From Phanerodontia chrysosporium (Eukaryota; Basidiomycota; Agaricomycetes; Polyporales; Phanerochaetaceae), in contig MJGA01000012.1 in the NCBI GenBank assembly GCA_001910725.1, positions 186,001 to 250,000 of the forward strand: DNA of 64,000 nt. Reading direction: 5' to 3'. Of the stretch, positions 32,229 to 42,949 are shown piece after piece. The position numbers were made by a program, and so were the translations under genes. Below the pieces are notes generated by a model. The model searched no databases and was not told the DNA's origin. It saw only the letters and a list, made by a program, of their open reading frames with translations. Position 1 is the first letter of the stretch. The number at the start of each line of letters is the position of its first letter.

Positions 32229-34218
32229 CTAGACGAGCCAATATAGACTGGAGTTCGAGGCCGTGATAGCGTCCGCTTCCTGTGCTGCTGTGTCAGATAA
32301 CCATTGATTGACAAGCGGGACCTACTCACAACAAGTTCAGGATAGCGATCGCCGCCGTCGAGGAGACCCGAAGAGTACTTGACAGCTGCACATGCGCCCT
32401 GTTAAGGTTCCGCAGCATGGTCAGTAGGGAGTGCGAAGGCATACTGAAGTAGACTCACGAAGGGCGCTGCGTTAACGTTGAAATCGTTGTCTAGGGCAGG
32501 GATAACCGCGATGACCATCGAAGCCTCTTCGGTCGCTCCATCGAGCTTGGCCTTCTTGCATGGAGGCGCCTTCGGAACGTCTTCTGGTTTCGCATCTTCC
32601 TCGTCTGTGATGCGACGGCGCTTCCGCGAATGTTCGGCGGAGCTGCGCAACCCGGCCAGAAGGGCCTTCTCTTGACGCAGACGCTCAACATCGCCGCGCA
32701 GTGCGTCGCGCTCATCGAGGACAAGCTCGCCGCGAGCAGTGGCCGCCACGAGTTCGTGACGAGCAGCGTCGTGGACGACGCGAATAGCCTCAAGCTCAGA
32801 CCGCATGCCATCTATCTCGACCTGAGCCGTCGCAAGGTTGGCCTTCATAGTGTCGCGCTCGTCGATGAGGAGCTCGATGCGAGCATTTGAGGCTTCAAGC
32901 TCGCGGCGGATGCTGTGGTTCTCCTCACGAGCGTAGTCGCACTTGTCTCGCAGAACCGCAAGCTCGTCGACCATGAGCTCGAGGCGAGCCTTTGTCGCCT
33001 CAAGCTCGCAACGAGCCTCGGTTTCTGCATCCCGGTGAGCAGCAAGCTGTCCTTCGAGAAACTCCGTGGCCTCGGTGAGCTCCTTGATAATGAGAACCGA
33101 TGCGGTAACGTCCTGCTGAGAGAGGGTCAACTGCTGGGCGAGTGCGTCCTTGTCCGCGTTCGCTTTGCGTGTTTGAGCGGCGGAGGCTTCAGCCCGGGCA
33201 TTGTATTCGTCGCGCTCCTGGGTCAGAGCCTTGATCTGTTCGGCTTGAAGAGCAATGGTCGAATTGGCCTCCAAGAGTAGAGACCGCAGTTGCTCCAGCT
33301 GTTCGCTGAAAGCCGTTGCTTGCTCCCTACCCGCCCGCTCCGCGTCGGCCAGGGCGTCCTCCTTGGCTTCGAGACGCTTCTCGACATCTTGCGAACAAAC
33401 CAAAACAATCTCGAGTTCCTGTACCACGGAGAAGTGTTCTCGAGCGGCTCTGGCCATCAGAGCGTCCCTTTGTGAGAGCTGCTCCCGGAGGCTGACAATG
33501 TCCCGGTGGGCGGTACCAATCACGGCAGCGGCATGCGAGAGATTGGCCGTCTTCACGCGGAGGTCCTGCTCGACGTCGACGAGCTTGGCGACGAGAGTGT
33601 CTCGCTCGGAAGTAATGGCTGCCAGCTGGTACTGGAGGCCATCGCGGTGGCGGGTGATATCGGTCTTCTGCGCCTCGAGATCCTCGCCGGTACGCCTCGT
33701 ATCCCCCAGCTTCGTTCGCAGTTGCAGCTCCCTACGACCCATCTCCCGGAGAAGCGCAGCCTGCTTGCGCTTCGCAACCTTCGCTGCCTTGAGCGTAGCC
33801 TCGAGCTTGTAGAGCTCCGCCTGTGCGGCACTCGTAGTGGCTTCGGCTGCCTTCAGCTTAGCTTCGAGCTCGTTGCGTTTGGCCTGTTCCACGATGAGTT
33901 CCTGCTTCTGTTGCTGCCGGAGATGCAACTCCCGCTCACGGACGATAGAGTCCGTCACTTGCTGGTATTGCTTGCGTTGGTCGTGAAGCGCGAGGATGTC
34001 CTTCTTGAGCTTCGCTACCTCGTCAGCGGTAGTTGTCGTATGGATAGCGGAGTCCCCAGCGAAGAAGGGAGGAGAAACGAAGCTAGTCTTGGTGTGACGC
34101 TACATAGATCTCACTTTAGATGTAGTAAAGATGCATTACAAGATAACTACATACCCTGGGTGTCGTAGAACGGGTCGAAGTCGCGAAGAGTGCGCTTGAA
34201 GAGCTGAAGGGCGTCCAT
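32229..34218 (-). CDS. Coiled-coil protein D of the local family
   Basis: Function unknown. First exon ATG 34218 reads MDALQLFKRTLRDFDPFYDT and ends at a GTATGT donor. The next exon opens RHTKTSFVSPPFFAGDS. Joining them needs one base less in the GGG run at about 34157, so a slip is likely. A long uninterrupted coiled coil follows (about 430 residues; for example LRVKTANLSHAAAVIGTAHR, LQAEQIKALTQERDEYN). It ends in the bipartite basic segment SRKRRRITDEEDAKPE with KKAKLDG, a good nuclear localisation candidate. Two 3' introns (donors GTGAGT) lead to GACAAVKYSSGLLDGGDRYP and EADAITASNSSLYWLV, stop at 32229. If not spliced, it stops at 32402. The first-exon motif links it to genes A and B. Confidence 0.72.
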
Positions 34219-34913
34219 TATGTTCACAAATGTGGGGCTTGGGTACGGAGGTACCTTGCGTTACTGAACGGGACAGAGATGGAGGGAGAAGGGATGAGTA
34301 ACACAAGGAAGGATGGCTGGCTTCCGAACCACCTAGTTCAAAGCAGTGTCAGCCTCAATGTCAGCCAGCACCCCTTGTTCTGGACTCTCACCAGCCTTCA
34401 ACCATCACGCGTACGAGCGGAAATAACAGCTCCGAGCAAACGGAAGCTTTTTGAAGCTGACAGGGTCTCAGTTGGACGTTCGGTCATCCGAACGATGTCC
34501 AAGCGTTCCCGAATCGAGCACGACTGCGTCCTCAAGTCGAGCGTTAGGCATGAAGATAGAAACCAATTATCAGCAGAGAGGTGTGTTGGCTGCTGATAAT
34601 GTGTTCCACGCTGCTGTGAGCATGCATGGTGGAAGGCAAGAGGATTAGCGTTCGCGCGCTTAACATCGCGTCTAGGATACTACTTCCCACGCCACGATGA
34701 CTCGAATTAGCGAATTAGCGCATAGTGCGACTCTTCGTGTTCAGATGCCATTCCAGTCACGTAGAAGTCTGTGCAGAGCAAAGATCTGCAGTAGATTATG
34801 TGTATATAAGCAAGTAAGGCAAGTTAAGAATAACTTATGCATCGAGCATATTGGCCTGTAGTGAAACTGCAAAGCATTGCGACGTGTAAAGAGCGAAGAA
34901 ATGCACACTAGAG
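34219..34913. other. Intergenic region, no gene seen
   Basis: Holds the promoter of coiled-coil gene D and the 3' end of the receptor-like gene. Both open frames at 34279-34648 lack any family signature. Confidence 0.55.
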
Positions 34914-37430
34914 CTACGAATTCCTGAACAGTGTTGCCAACGGGGAGCCTCTCTGCAGCAGTGATGACGATACTATGACTGAGCATGTGCAAAGGCATTC
35001 CAGACCAGCCGGACGAGCGCTTTCACAGCGAGTCAAAGCTGGCGGTGCTGAACGTCGCGGTTTGGGACGACCCCTTGCGCTTAGGCGAGCGTGAGTCCAT
35101 ACGGGCGAGGCGGTTCTGGAACCGCTGTGGCAGGCCCGCGACATGGGAACCACGAGGGAGTCAGCGCGCTGGAAGTGCCGCCTGAGGGTCGCGCTCGCGG
35201 GTATGCGCGGCCGCGCGAGCGATGCAGAAACGGCGAGGCCGTCGAGCGAGCGTGAACGCCGACGGGAGGCCTTGTCGGCCTGTGCGGGGGCGGCAGAATC
35301 GCCAGTGATGGACGCCCAAGCGATGGGTGAAAGGCCGCTCTCCGGCACGTCGATCGTGCTCATGCGATCGTGCACCGTTTCACGGAACGAACCTGGGCGT
35401 GCGGAAAGCTGCTTCTTGTCGGCAAATGCGCTCGAGGGTACGTCTGACGTGTTGGATGAGGTGTACCCTGACGCACTGCCAGAGGAAGGGACAACAGGTG
35501 CGTCGCCGTCGTTGAGGATCAACGCAGGCGGGGCCAACCGGTTCTTGGCTGGCAATTGGGAACCGCCTTCCAGCTCAGGGAGGGGCGACCGACATGCATA
35601 CATGTTGATGAATGAGTCCCTTTGTGAACCTTCAGCCCGTGGGAATGATCCGCCAGCGGGGGTCTTCAGAGGAACAGCAGTGAGCATGGCTGGTTCAATG
35701 GATTGACTGACGACAGCCGCGCGAGCACTGCGTCGGGGAGCAGGCAGGGGCGCGGGCTCCTCTCCTGAGGCAGAGATAATTCAGGTGGAAGAGTTGCTTG
35801 TCCTTGGTCGCGGCGGGCTGGGGCGAAGCGATCATCTGGTTGAGATCTGCCACTGGAGTGATCGGGCGGCCAACCGAGGCGGAGTCGTTCGTGCTAGTAC
35901 CACTTCCAGCGTAGGCGGTCCTGTAGCGCGAAGCTAACAAAGCGCGCGTCGAGTCGTTAGAGCTGGCGACAGTGCGAGGAGGTGGGAACGCCTTCGCCGG
36001 CTTGACATGTGCAGCAACGGGAGGGGCAACATCGACGGGCGACCCTGGCTTCTCCTTTCCATTCGTGAGAAGCTATCGACGGATTTGACGGAGGGCACGG
36101 GATTTTGAAATGCTGGACCCATCACCCGAACGATGTTGTAGAAGACCAAGACATTTGCGAGACCTATTCGTAGTGTCAGCAAGCGACAGTACGATAGCAG
36201 CGTCGGACCCACCCAGGAGCGCTTCACATGCGGAACTGAAAACGCGAGAGCCGAAGGACACCTTGGCACCGGATGCAATCGCGAAGTAGACAATGAGGTG
36301 CGGGAACATCAATGCGACGTAAACTACGGCGCTGCGTCAGTACGTGGGAGGACGAGTAAGGCAGGTTTACTCACCGGTAGGATACCAAAGCATACCCCTT
36401 GAGATGGATGCGATGAACTCCGGAGACTCGAAGTTACAATACATCGTACTCCTGCGAGCCTCCGGATCCAAGGTGAACTTGAGACCATTGCGGAAGGTCA
36501 AGGTGCCCCGTATAGTCAGGAAAACCAGCGCGTAGAACAAGATCGCCACAAGAGAAGCAATGAAAATCTGATAGACTGGTGAGAATGAGTACAGGTGGGC
36601 AGTGCATTGGACTGCTTACGGGCAACAGGTGGATGTACGTCTCCCAAACCAAGTAATCGGGGGAAATGCCACAAGTAGCACCATTGACTGTATAGAAAGG
36701 GCCATGCTTAGTCTCGAATCGAGGGGGCACCGTTGCTATACATGCCTCAGTACATCTTTCTTAGGAACCCATTATATGTCAGCTTACCCATGACTATAGA
36801 AGCAATCCAGCCAAAGCCAACCACTATCGCTCCAAACCAGATGGGGAGACGACGATGAAGGACTAGTGAATTGAACGTGTGCACTGCGATAGCACCGGTG
36901 AAGTACGCTGTCGCAACGTCACCCGCCTGACTCAACTTGGCTGAGGTGCATAACGTATGAGTAACCGGGTCTTTGCAGGACAGCAACTGAAGCACCTACC
37001 CTGTGTGGTACATAGGACGCCTGAAAGAAGGGCAGTCAGCTTCCAACCAGGTTCGAGTCATTGGGAGGTCGACTTACTCGGAGCAATATGGCCTACCGCA
37101 ACATGCGCGACGTTCAGCACGAACGAGATACTGCAGAGCAAGTTGCTCAGGAGAAGAGAGAAGGTGTAGGCCCCGAGGTGCGAGTGGAAGATGTGCTTCT
37201 CGCGGCTCAGGCTCGGCCGGACAGCGCCGCGATTGCGTAACTGCAAGATCGCAATATAGAGCACGCGCAGCCAGAAGAAGTCCAGGGCAACGAGGGACAG
37301 CGTTGCGAAAGCAACGACAACCTGCGGAGAGGTGGTGATTAGCAACACAGCACATTTTGGGAAACGCGCCGGGACCCACAGCAACGCCAGAGGCCTCGCC
37401 GTTCTGGAATTTGACGAGTGTAGCGGACAT
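34914..37430 (-). CDS. Seven-transmembrane GPCR-like protein (Git3/cAMP-receptor-like)
   Basis: Predicted plasma-membrane receptor; ligand unknown. ATG 37430 reads MSATLVKFQNGEA. Exons then give seven hydrophobic segments, including VVVAFATLSLVALDFFWLRV, AYTFSLLLSNLLCSISFVLN, LPIWFGAIVVGFGWIASIVM, YLVWETYIHLLP, FIASLVAILFYALVFLTIRG and GMLWYPTVYVALMFPHLIVY. FETKHGPFYTVNGATCGISP forms an extracellular loop with Cys. A long Ser/Pro-rich cytosolic tail (over 300 residues) follows, as in fungal GPCRs. The frame slips at about 36065 (one base missing, then TNGKEKPGSPVDVAPP). A second break at about 35760 could be an intron, because CTGAAT and a CTCAG acceptor precede it. The receptor class is inferred from topology and composition only. 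Confidence 0.7.
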
Positions 37431-38066
37431 GGTCGAAATCAGGCAAAAATGAAAGACAGTGTGCAAGCAACTCCGAGAAATGAGAGTAAATGGGCCTTCC
37501 TGGTACTGTTCCGGACAGACTGGCCACGAAAGTTGCTATAGTCAAACAGCAAAGGTCGTCCTGCGCCTAGTCGTCAAAGAAAAAATCCGCCTGGCCGAGC
37601 AGCAGACGGATCGGGACCAGTCCCAGAGGTGAAGGTGAACGAAAGACGAAAGTCGTGGGGGAGACCACGTAGAAGATTCCACGCCGACCCGGTTGTCGAC
37701 AGATGAAGGAAACTTGAAAGGCACTGCTCCTCGGTGACCATCATTGATCGCACCTTCAAACCACCGGCCACATCACAGTCATGATGTTGCATTGTTCATC
37801 GTGCCTGCTACATGAGCAGCTCCATCAGTCTCGTACATCTCGCTGCTGCAGCGCACACAACTCAGCGGCGGGTGACAATATGGTTGCGTTGCCAGAGCCG
37901 CTGTTTCAGCCAATCAAAACGCTGCAGCGCAAGACGCCCGCCGCGGACCGCTCGTTCCACTTTGCCTCTCGCAGCAACATCCTCTTATATTCGCTAATTG
38001 GTACGCACGAAACGTAGCTGAACGTGCTATGGTGAGCTCGCGGCCATGAAACAGAACGCTAGGTTG
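37431..38066. other. Intergenic region, no gene seen
   Basis: Upstream of the receptor-like gene and downstream of DNA polymerase eta, both on the minus strand. A purine-rich tract lies around 37560-37720. No supported open frame. Confidence 0.55.
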
Positions 38067-40726
38067 CTATCGCTGTACGAAAAACTTCGCAATACCTCCG
38101 CCCTTCGGCTCCTTCGCAGCTTTGGTCTTCGACTTTGGCTCCTGCTTGCGCTTCTTGTTGTTCGTCGATTGAACACTACCCTCAGATGGGCGGATCGTCG
38201 GGCGCTTTGCGTCAGATTCCCCCAGACCTTCTCTCGCCAAGTCTTGGGCGAAGTGAAAGTCGTCATGCTCTCGCCTGAGTCGCGTCAATACATCTTGCAA
38301 CTCGTCTTCATCCATCGTGACGTCGGGGTTACTGCTGTGACCGGACGATATACGTTTGCCACAACGGTCGCAGACGTAGGACGGAGCTGTAGGTCCAGCT
38401 AGATCTGGCGACGTCGCGTGCCCATTGTCAGAGTCGAGAGAGTCGGATCTTCTACGCTTCAGGGTCACACCAGCTTCGCCGGGGTTGTCCTCGAGAGATG
38501 CTGGCTCGTCCAAAGCGACACCTTGACTAGTAGACCGTGGTTTCTGCAGAAAACCTTCTATGCGGCGCTGCCCAGTCTCCATGGACTCGATGCCGGAGAA
38601 CGACAGCTGCACATTGGTAATCTTCATGGGCGCCGTCCTAGAGTCTGGGCCCATCAGCTCCTTCCATAGTTTGTCGCCAGCCGTGGCGATGTAGTCAACC
38701 GTGATCTCGCGGGTGAATGGGAAGGGAGCTTGCTTAGAGCGGAAAGCATCGTAACCTGAGCCAACGTCCGGTCAGATGAGCAGAGCTGACGTCGGTTCAG
38801 ACACATACCTTGGCGTACATGAAGCACGAGAGACTTTGGCCAGAGCGCAGGTATACTCTCTCTCGCCTCCCGAAGTCGAAGCGCCAGTTCAGCAGCAAGG
38901 ACGCGGATCCAATGATGTCCCTGTGATGCTTTAACGATGGGCTGAGGCAAGTTCTTGGATGCTAGCATGCTCTTGGTAATAGGTGGCTTCTCCTTCACTA
39001 CAGAACGTAACCGCACTATGCATCGACTTCTGGGACTGTTCAAAGTCGTACTCACCTTCGCTTCGATCAATGCCGCTGTCAGGGACGGTTAGGTGCGGAA
39101 CACGCGTTGGAAGAGGTGCTGAACTTACCGAAGGATCTCCCATACCCATATTGATTCTTCGCCAAATCTTCGCTGGAACTCCTCTGTAGAACGAGTGAGC
39201 GTACAAGGAATAGCCACGGTATACTGTGCGCACCAAGGCTCACTGTTCTGTTCACGTCATGTTAACGAGCTAGAATCAGCCGTGCCGATGTATCACTTAC
39301 AGGAGATCGCCGACGGTCGACACATCGTACTCTTCAGCTAGAGCCTTGCCTAACTTTCCGCCAAGGAAGCGTATCTATGATTGGAGACCAAGTCAGACCT
39401 ACGGAAGTAGACCATGGTGGCTGATAGGAACATACTTTCTGGAAGGGCAGTGGGCGCAAATAGTTCGGTATCGCCGCATTGCGCAGGATGCTCTACGGAA
39501 TAGTTCTCAGAATATATAGAGCGAGGTTAGAGCACATTGGTTAGACCGAACCTGATTATTCGGCTTCTTGTAAGACGCGGTTAGCTTCAGGGAAGGGTCA
39601 ACATGAGTGGCGATGGTCACGAAATGCTGATAGGCGGACCTTAGCAAGGAATTTGTTTCGAGCAATGCCCTGCACAACAGTCTCGCTTCATGAGCACCAA
39701 GTCTCGGTAACGCGGCGATAGGATCCCACCGCAGACGTCGAGTATCCAAGCTTCGTATAAATATCATGCCGTATCCTCCCCATGAGCTCCGCGGCTATAG
39801 AAAGCGCCACATCGTGCCAGGTAGTGGATGCATCGTCCTCCCACATGCCTTGAAGATCGTCATTCTCTCCTTGAACATCCTGGGCATCGTCATCACCGTC
39901 TTCAGGATGTTCCTTCTTCTCGTCGGCATCTTTCGGCGGCGGGTTCACAGGTATTACTGTGCCGAGGCCTTCCCATGATATAGGAGGAGGGGGAGGAAGA
40001 GGTGTGTCTTTTCCTTGCGGTGCATCTGGAGGTACTTCGGCGAGATATGGATATCTCCTGAGGATCTCTTCGCGTACAGGCTTTGTGAAATCAATGAAGG
40101 CCTCGTCGATTGATGCCTTCTCTGCAGGAGGAACATGGATGAGAATAGGGACCACTTCATAGCTGCGTCTGTCTTTACCGACTTCACCAGTGGGGAGCCC
40201 TTCTTTAAACATGTGATATATCTTCCAACTTTCTCTGCGATAGTAATCCAGCGATACCTGTACGCACCATACACTGTTATAGCCAGTCTACATTGGGTGC
40301 GCACAAGTATGGATTGACCTTATGAGTGAGCGTGTCAGGGTTCTCCCAATACCCCGGCTCTGCTTCTCCCTCCTTGTATGTCGCAACATGCACAACTTCG
40401 AGGTGAGGGCAACGCTTCTTCGCGTCATTGACATTGTCCATCCTCGAGATGCCATACTTGCGCGCAGGATAATTGACCGCTATCAATGCTTGCCATTGTA
40501 GGACAACAAGAGGCTTCTCGGGGTCGATACCCAGTCGAACCTGTTCACAAGCGGCGTAGAATGCGTCGCTGTCGCAGAGAGCTATGACGCGTAGGGGATC
40601 CCGGACTCCGAGATTGTGAGAATGCAGATGTCTATAGGTGATGACCGGGTTGAGGTCGTCGTAGTCGGCTTCGGTGGCCCGCGCTTTCCCCTTCCACACA
40701 GCAGACTGAAGCGGATGCACGGACAT
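38067..40726 (-). CDS. RAD30: DNA polymerase eta (Rad30), translesion polymerase
   Basis: Y-family polymerase that bypasses UV dimers. The catalytic start is VIALCDSDAFYAACEQVRLG (metal-binding Asp), then the fingers segment IAVNYPARKYGISR. KASIDEAFIDFT carries the second catalytic acidic pair. GIARNKFLAKLTASYKKPNN and FLGGKLGKALAEEYDVSTVG lie in palm and thumb, followed by the little-finger part. An acidic insert (about 39770-39960 in genomic sequence) precedes the thumb. The C-terminal part carries a ubiquitin-binding UBZ3-like finger, CDRC followed by EHDDFHFAQDLAREGL. A basic tail ends GGGIAKFFVQR, a PCNA-interaction (PIP-like) motif at the extreme end. Many short introns, all in frame. 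It diverges from the membrane-protein gene at 41049. Confidence 0.95.
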
Positions 40727-41048
40727 CAGCCTGAAGATGGCTTTGAGTTAGGCGACCCGTCGCTCAGAAGTGAGGGAGAAGGAGGGATTGACTGGTGGTG
40801 GAAAGTCGCGGCGGTACGCGTGAAGCTCTCTCGCGGTTGATTTGGTTCGTAGTAGCTGATGGAACTGATGGTACTTTCGAACCGATCCGGTTCACACAAA
40901 CCAAACGTCGGGCGGCTGGCACCGTTTCATCGTGGTTGCTCCGACGCTTACCTCGCCGTCGGTGTTCGCTGCATTCACACATCCTAGTCGCTCTTTCTTT
41001 CATACACCTACGCCCACACGGCACTCACGATCTTTACACGACTGCGAC
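40727..41048. promoter_or_regulatory. Divergent promoter of polymerase eta and a membrane-protein gene
   Basis: A 322-base head-to-head gap, so both promoters must lie here. CCGATCCGGTTC around 40880-40892 is a partial palindrome. No TATA box is obvious for either gene. Confidence 0.5.
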
Positions 41049-42722
41049 ATGACCTCCCTGAAGACGATTCCGCTTCTTCTTCTGACGCTTGCGGCTTGCA
41101 ATCCATGTGTTCACGCCGCACCCGCCGTCAACCCTCCAGGCAGCCCCAATCCTGCAGACAGTGATCCGACTCCTGTTGCAGATCCTACGGACGCGCCGAC
41201 TGCTTCGCTGTTCTTTACGCCTGCCGTGTTCCTTCCGGACTACTATTCCCAACCACCGCCAACTCCTGCAGCCGCTGCGCCTGCAGATCACGCAGCGTAC
41301 TTCACGCAAGATACAGTAGCGTCGGATGCTGCTACTGAACCTGTCGCTGAAGCAAAGCCGGAAGACGTCGCCTCTGCACTCGCGCTTCCATCTAGTACTT
41401 CTGCTGCTGAGCTCCCAGTGTCCAGCGACTCTGCCCTCGAACCTACTGCTCTGGATGCTGCTCAAGAGACCTCTGTTTCAATCGAGGCTACTACTGCGCT
41501 AGAGTCAACGGCGACGTCGTCCCCTTCGAGCGGGGATATCCCCCTTGTCTTCACCATCTCCTCAGAAGTTGTCTCCTTTACACTTCCGGCGTCGCAGCTC
41601 AGCTCTATCACTCCTACGAGTACTTCCTCTCATATGGCCCTGAACCCTTCGCATTCTGTTTCACCTACTCCTGGGGGTGACAAACACGCTACGGAATCCG
41701 AGTCAACGGAAACGCAGATGTCCCGGAAGGCCGCGATTATTGGAACCATCCTGGCTGTGGCGTCTCTCCTGGGTATCTCAGTCTGTGCATTCTGCATGCG
41801 TTGTCGAGTACCGCGCAATGTCAAGCAGAGCACTGCAGGCGGCACCATCGAGCCTTTCGACGCGACTGGGGATCCGGAGAAAGCTCTCGCTGAGAGGAAA
41901 CCTGTCTCACCGACTCCGAGTCAACAGAGCAGCACTCAGACCTTGCCACTGCCTTCTCTAATAGCTGATGCTCCTAACCAACGTTCTCAATCTGCTCCAT
42001 CTCATGACAACTCTCAGAACACCCAGCAGCGTCCTGCATGGCAGACTCATGCAGCGACGTCCGCCCAAAGAGTCAGCAACGACTTCGAAGACGTCACTCA
42101 CATACTTTCAGAGGATACTTTCGCGCCGTTGTCGGGATCAGAGCGGAGCTCCGCTGTATCTGAGGTGTCGGATTCGTCGCTGAACCGCGCGAGTAACGGG
42201 GCTCCAAGCGTCAAGGCCGCGTCGTACGCGACTTGCGAGTCGCGCTACAGCGGCACGAGTGTTGGGACAAACATTGGCGAGCACGGGTCGCGGCGCAACT
42301 CCAGCGATGGCGGCGCGTCGACTGAGTATCTGTCGATGTCGCCCTCAAGCACACCGTCACCGCCGGAAAGCCCTGTCTTGCGCACGCCGAAGCAGGGCGT
42401 TGTCACTGTCACCCGCACGCGGTCGCACACACTCAACCAGTCGCCGAGCCCGCGCGTCAAGTCCACTGTGTCGGCGAGCAAGAGCTTCCCGGCACGCCTC
42501 TCGAACCGGATGAGCGACGCCGATGGTGTGTTTGAGGAGGAATCGGAGTGGGACATCGCCGCGGCGTATGGAGCGCGGTACAGCAAGGGGAGTGTGGGTG
42601 CTCGCTCGACGATCTCTGAGGTCCCCGAGGAGCACGAAGGGCAGCAGCCAGAGGGGGAGCATATGGAGACGATAGATATTGGTGGCAGGCATGTTATCAT
42701 GGTCACAGGCTACGCGTTCTAG
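41049..42722 (+). CDS. Single-pass type I membrane protein with Ser/Thr-rich ectodomain
   Basis: Not assigned to a named family. One exon, 557 codons from ATG 41049. The same frame is open upstream, but 41049 starts a clear signal peptide (MTSLKTIPLLLLTLAACNPC). The ectodomain (about residues 25-220) is rich in Ala, Pro, Ser and Thr, so it is likely O-glycosylated. One transmembrane helix follows (KAAIIGTILAVASLLGISVC) with a Cys/Arg stop-transfer. The cytosolic part is about 300 Ser-rich residues, with segments such as SYATCESRYSGTS and YLSMSPSSTPSPPESP that are likely phosphorylated, and an acidic FEEESEWDIAAAYGARY near the end. The layout resembles fungal wall-stress sensors (Wsc/Mid2/Skg6 type), but without a WSC Cys domain. 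Confidence 0.8.
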   Translation: MTSLKTIPLLLLTLAACNPCVHAAPAVNPPGSPNPADSDPTPVADPTDAPTASLFFTPAVFLPDYYSQPPPTPAAAAPADHAAYFTQDTVASDAATEPVAEAKPEDVASALALPSSTSAAELPVSSDSALEPTALDAAQETSVSIEATTALESTATSSPSSGDIPLVFTISSEVVSFTLPASQLSSITPTSTSSHMALNPSHSVSPTPGGDKHATESESTETQMSRKAAIIGTILAVASLLGISVCAFCMRCRVPRNVKQSTAGGTIEPFDATGDPEKALAERKPVSPTPSQQSSTQTLPLPSLIADAPNQRSQSAPSHDNSQNTQQRPAWQTHAATSAQRVSNDFEDVTHILSEDTFAPLSGSERSSAVSEVSDSSLNRASNGAPSVKAASYATCESRYSGTSVGTNIGEHGSRRNSSDGGASTEYLSMSPSSTPSPPESPVLRTPKQGVVTVTRTRSHTLNQSPSPRVKSTVSASKSFPARLSNRMSDADGVFEEESEWDIAAAYGARYSKGSVGARSTISEVPEEHEGQQPEGEHMETIDIGGRHVIMVTGYAF

Positions 42723-42949
42723 GGCACCTTTGCATATTGTCTGCATGACACTACTACCCAATGAACATCGCGACCCTCTACAACACTTGTGAACAGGCTG
42801 GTGATCGCGCCTCATCGTCACAGCCGTGAATATCGCGTGATATTGACTCCAGGTTCCGTGCTAACTACACTACTCGATACACGATACTATACACTGACAA
42901 CGATACAGAGTTCCGAAATATTGTTTAGGCTTCCATAGCTCTTGACTGT

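Noticed and set aside
8266..34218. Coiled-coil genes as myosin or intermediate-filament homologues
   Set aside because: No motor, no filament end motifs; similarity would be compositional only.
40932..41048. Upstream start at 40932 for the single-pass membrane protein
   Set aside because: The extra 39 codons lie in the promoter shared with polymerase eta and would bury the signal peptide; ATG 41049 is preferred.
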